Below are positions 63,835 to 64,000 of a DNA stretch of 64,000 nucleotides, piece by piece (within the stretch, counting starts at the first letter, position 1; the number at the start of each line of letters is the position of its first letter). Source of the DNA: Vibrio salinus (lineage in GTDB: Bacteria; Pseudomonadota; Gammaproteobacteria; Enterobacterales; Vibrionaceae); contig NZ_JAJSDZ010000010.1 of the NCBI RefSeq assembly GCF_021272385.1, positions 806,001 through 870,000 on the forward strand, given 5' to 3'. The notes beneath the pieces were generated by a model. The model saw only the letters and a program-made list of their open reading frames with translations, searched no databases and was not told where the DNA came from. Position numbers and translations under genes: made by a program.

Positions 63835-63856
63835 GCTCACCGGGTGGGCATTTTTT
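63835..63856 (+). terminator. Plus-strand terminator-like hairpin without an upstream gene
   Basis: GCTCACC pairs with GGTGGGC (one T-G pair), followed by ATTTTTT. No plus-strand protein gene lies before it for more than 5 kb, so it could end a small RNA or be a chance structure. Confidence 0.4.
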
Positions 63857-63888
63857 GAAAAAATAAAATGGGGAGCATGGCTGCTCCC
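63857..63888 (-). terminator. Terminator of the partial gene at the right edge
   Basis: GGGAGCA/TGCTCCC stem (63871-63877, 63882-63888) with a 4-base loop; on the minus strand it is followed by an A+T tract rich in T. It lies 22 bases after the stop of the minus-strand gene. Confidence 0.75.
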
Positions 63889-63909
63889 TTAAAAAAGGTG
63901 TTTGAGATG

Positions 63910-64000
63910 TCATCTCCAGTCATCGTCAACGTCAATATATGGGCTTCCCTCTGGTGCAAAAGGGTCATTTTCGCGGGGATGTCCAAGTTGTTCGCGAATG
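63910..64000 (-). CDS. C-terminal end of an unidentified gene (partial)
   Basis: On the minus strand the last 29 codons read 'IREQLGHPRENDPFAPEGSPYIDVDDDWR' and stop at 63910. The gene continues beyond the window. The acidic tail is not enough to assign a family. A terminator follows, supporting a real gene end. Confidence 0.55.
   Translation of the reverse strand, partial: IREQLGHPRENDPFAPEGSPYIDVDDDWR

Larger units (their letters stand above)
63501..63909. other. 409-base intergenic region upstream of aspA
   Basis: A+T-rich promoter region of aspA. It also holds an inverted repeat ATCTCT/AGAGAT (about 63795-63814) and two hairpins annotated separately. No protein-coding frame seen. Confidence 0.45.

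Noticed and set aside
1-64000. CRISPR arrays, tRNA or rRNA genes, intact insertion sequences, prophage
   Set aside because: I saw no regularly spaced repeats, no cloverleaf or rRNA-like sequence, and no transposase, integrase or phage structural genes.

Overview
The window reads as an accessory-rich stretch of a gammaproteobacterial chromosome, most likely Vibrionaceae. Pointers are the ViuB-like siderophore-interacting protein, three chemoreceptors (one Aer-like), a TraF-family outer-membrane protein, a CidAB pair with its LysR regulator, an ErcA-type alcohol dehydrogenase and a visibly moderate-to-low G+C content. The genus is an inference. No rRNA, tRNA, CRISPR array or intact insertion sequence was seen.

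Layout. 1-1.3 kb: end of a SorC-type regulator, then folE. 1.3-6.9 kb: a compact ethanolamine module (eat, eutC, eutB on minus; eutR divergent) without microcompartment genes, followed by elbB. 7.2-10.6 kb: two convergent chemoreceptors. 10.8-17.1 kb: regulators and exporters, including soxR with a perfect SoxR box in front of an MFS exporter, a NIPSNAP protein, and a DHA2-type exporter with a MmyB-like regulator. 17.2-20.8 kb: a large chemoreceptor with a FliA-like promoter, divergent from an orphan sugar-binding protein. 21-28.4 kb: a patchwork with two internally deleted pseudogenes (MFS, LysR), an A+T-rich MFS/LuxR pair, a LysR/GST pair and a large unrecognised anchored protein. 28.6-33.1 kb: cbiZ (cobinamide salvage), cidR/cidA/cidB, a Fur-box-preceded siderophore reductase and a membrane protein. 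33.2-41.1 kb: a damaged small gene, yejABEF, dsdA and an S4-domain protein.

41.4-49.5 kb is the most distinctive region. A sugar-isomerase-like protein, a DapA-family lyase/aldolase with an altered substrate loop, a complete tripartite tricarboxylate transporter, a cytoplasmic Asp-box beta-propeller enzyme ('predicted neuraminidase' type) and a Cra/ScrR-type LacI regulator form one tight operon. It sits behind a perfect 28-bp palindrome whose core resembles a Cra operator. This looks like uptake and intracellular breakdown of an acidic sugar or oligosaccharide whose identity cannot be read from sequence.

49.6-59.2 kb: MalY-type lyase, NYN nuclease, an exported protein consisting only of an Hsp70 substrate-binding beta-domain, a SpoIIAA-like protein, an MFS transporter, a TraF-family protein, an ercA/GGDEF-EAL overlapping pair and a lipase-like hydrolase. 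59.3-64 kb: betA behind an FCD-type GntR regulator with three matching operators, then aspA and the tail of an unidentified gene.

Several genes touch one- and two-carbon amines and aldehydes (eutBC, betA, ercA), and cbiZ could supply the cobalamin cofactor that EutBC needs; that link is an inference. Start codons were moved from the longest open frame wherever a ribosome-binding site or family alignment favoured an internal start.
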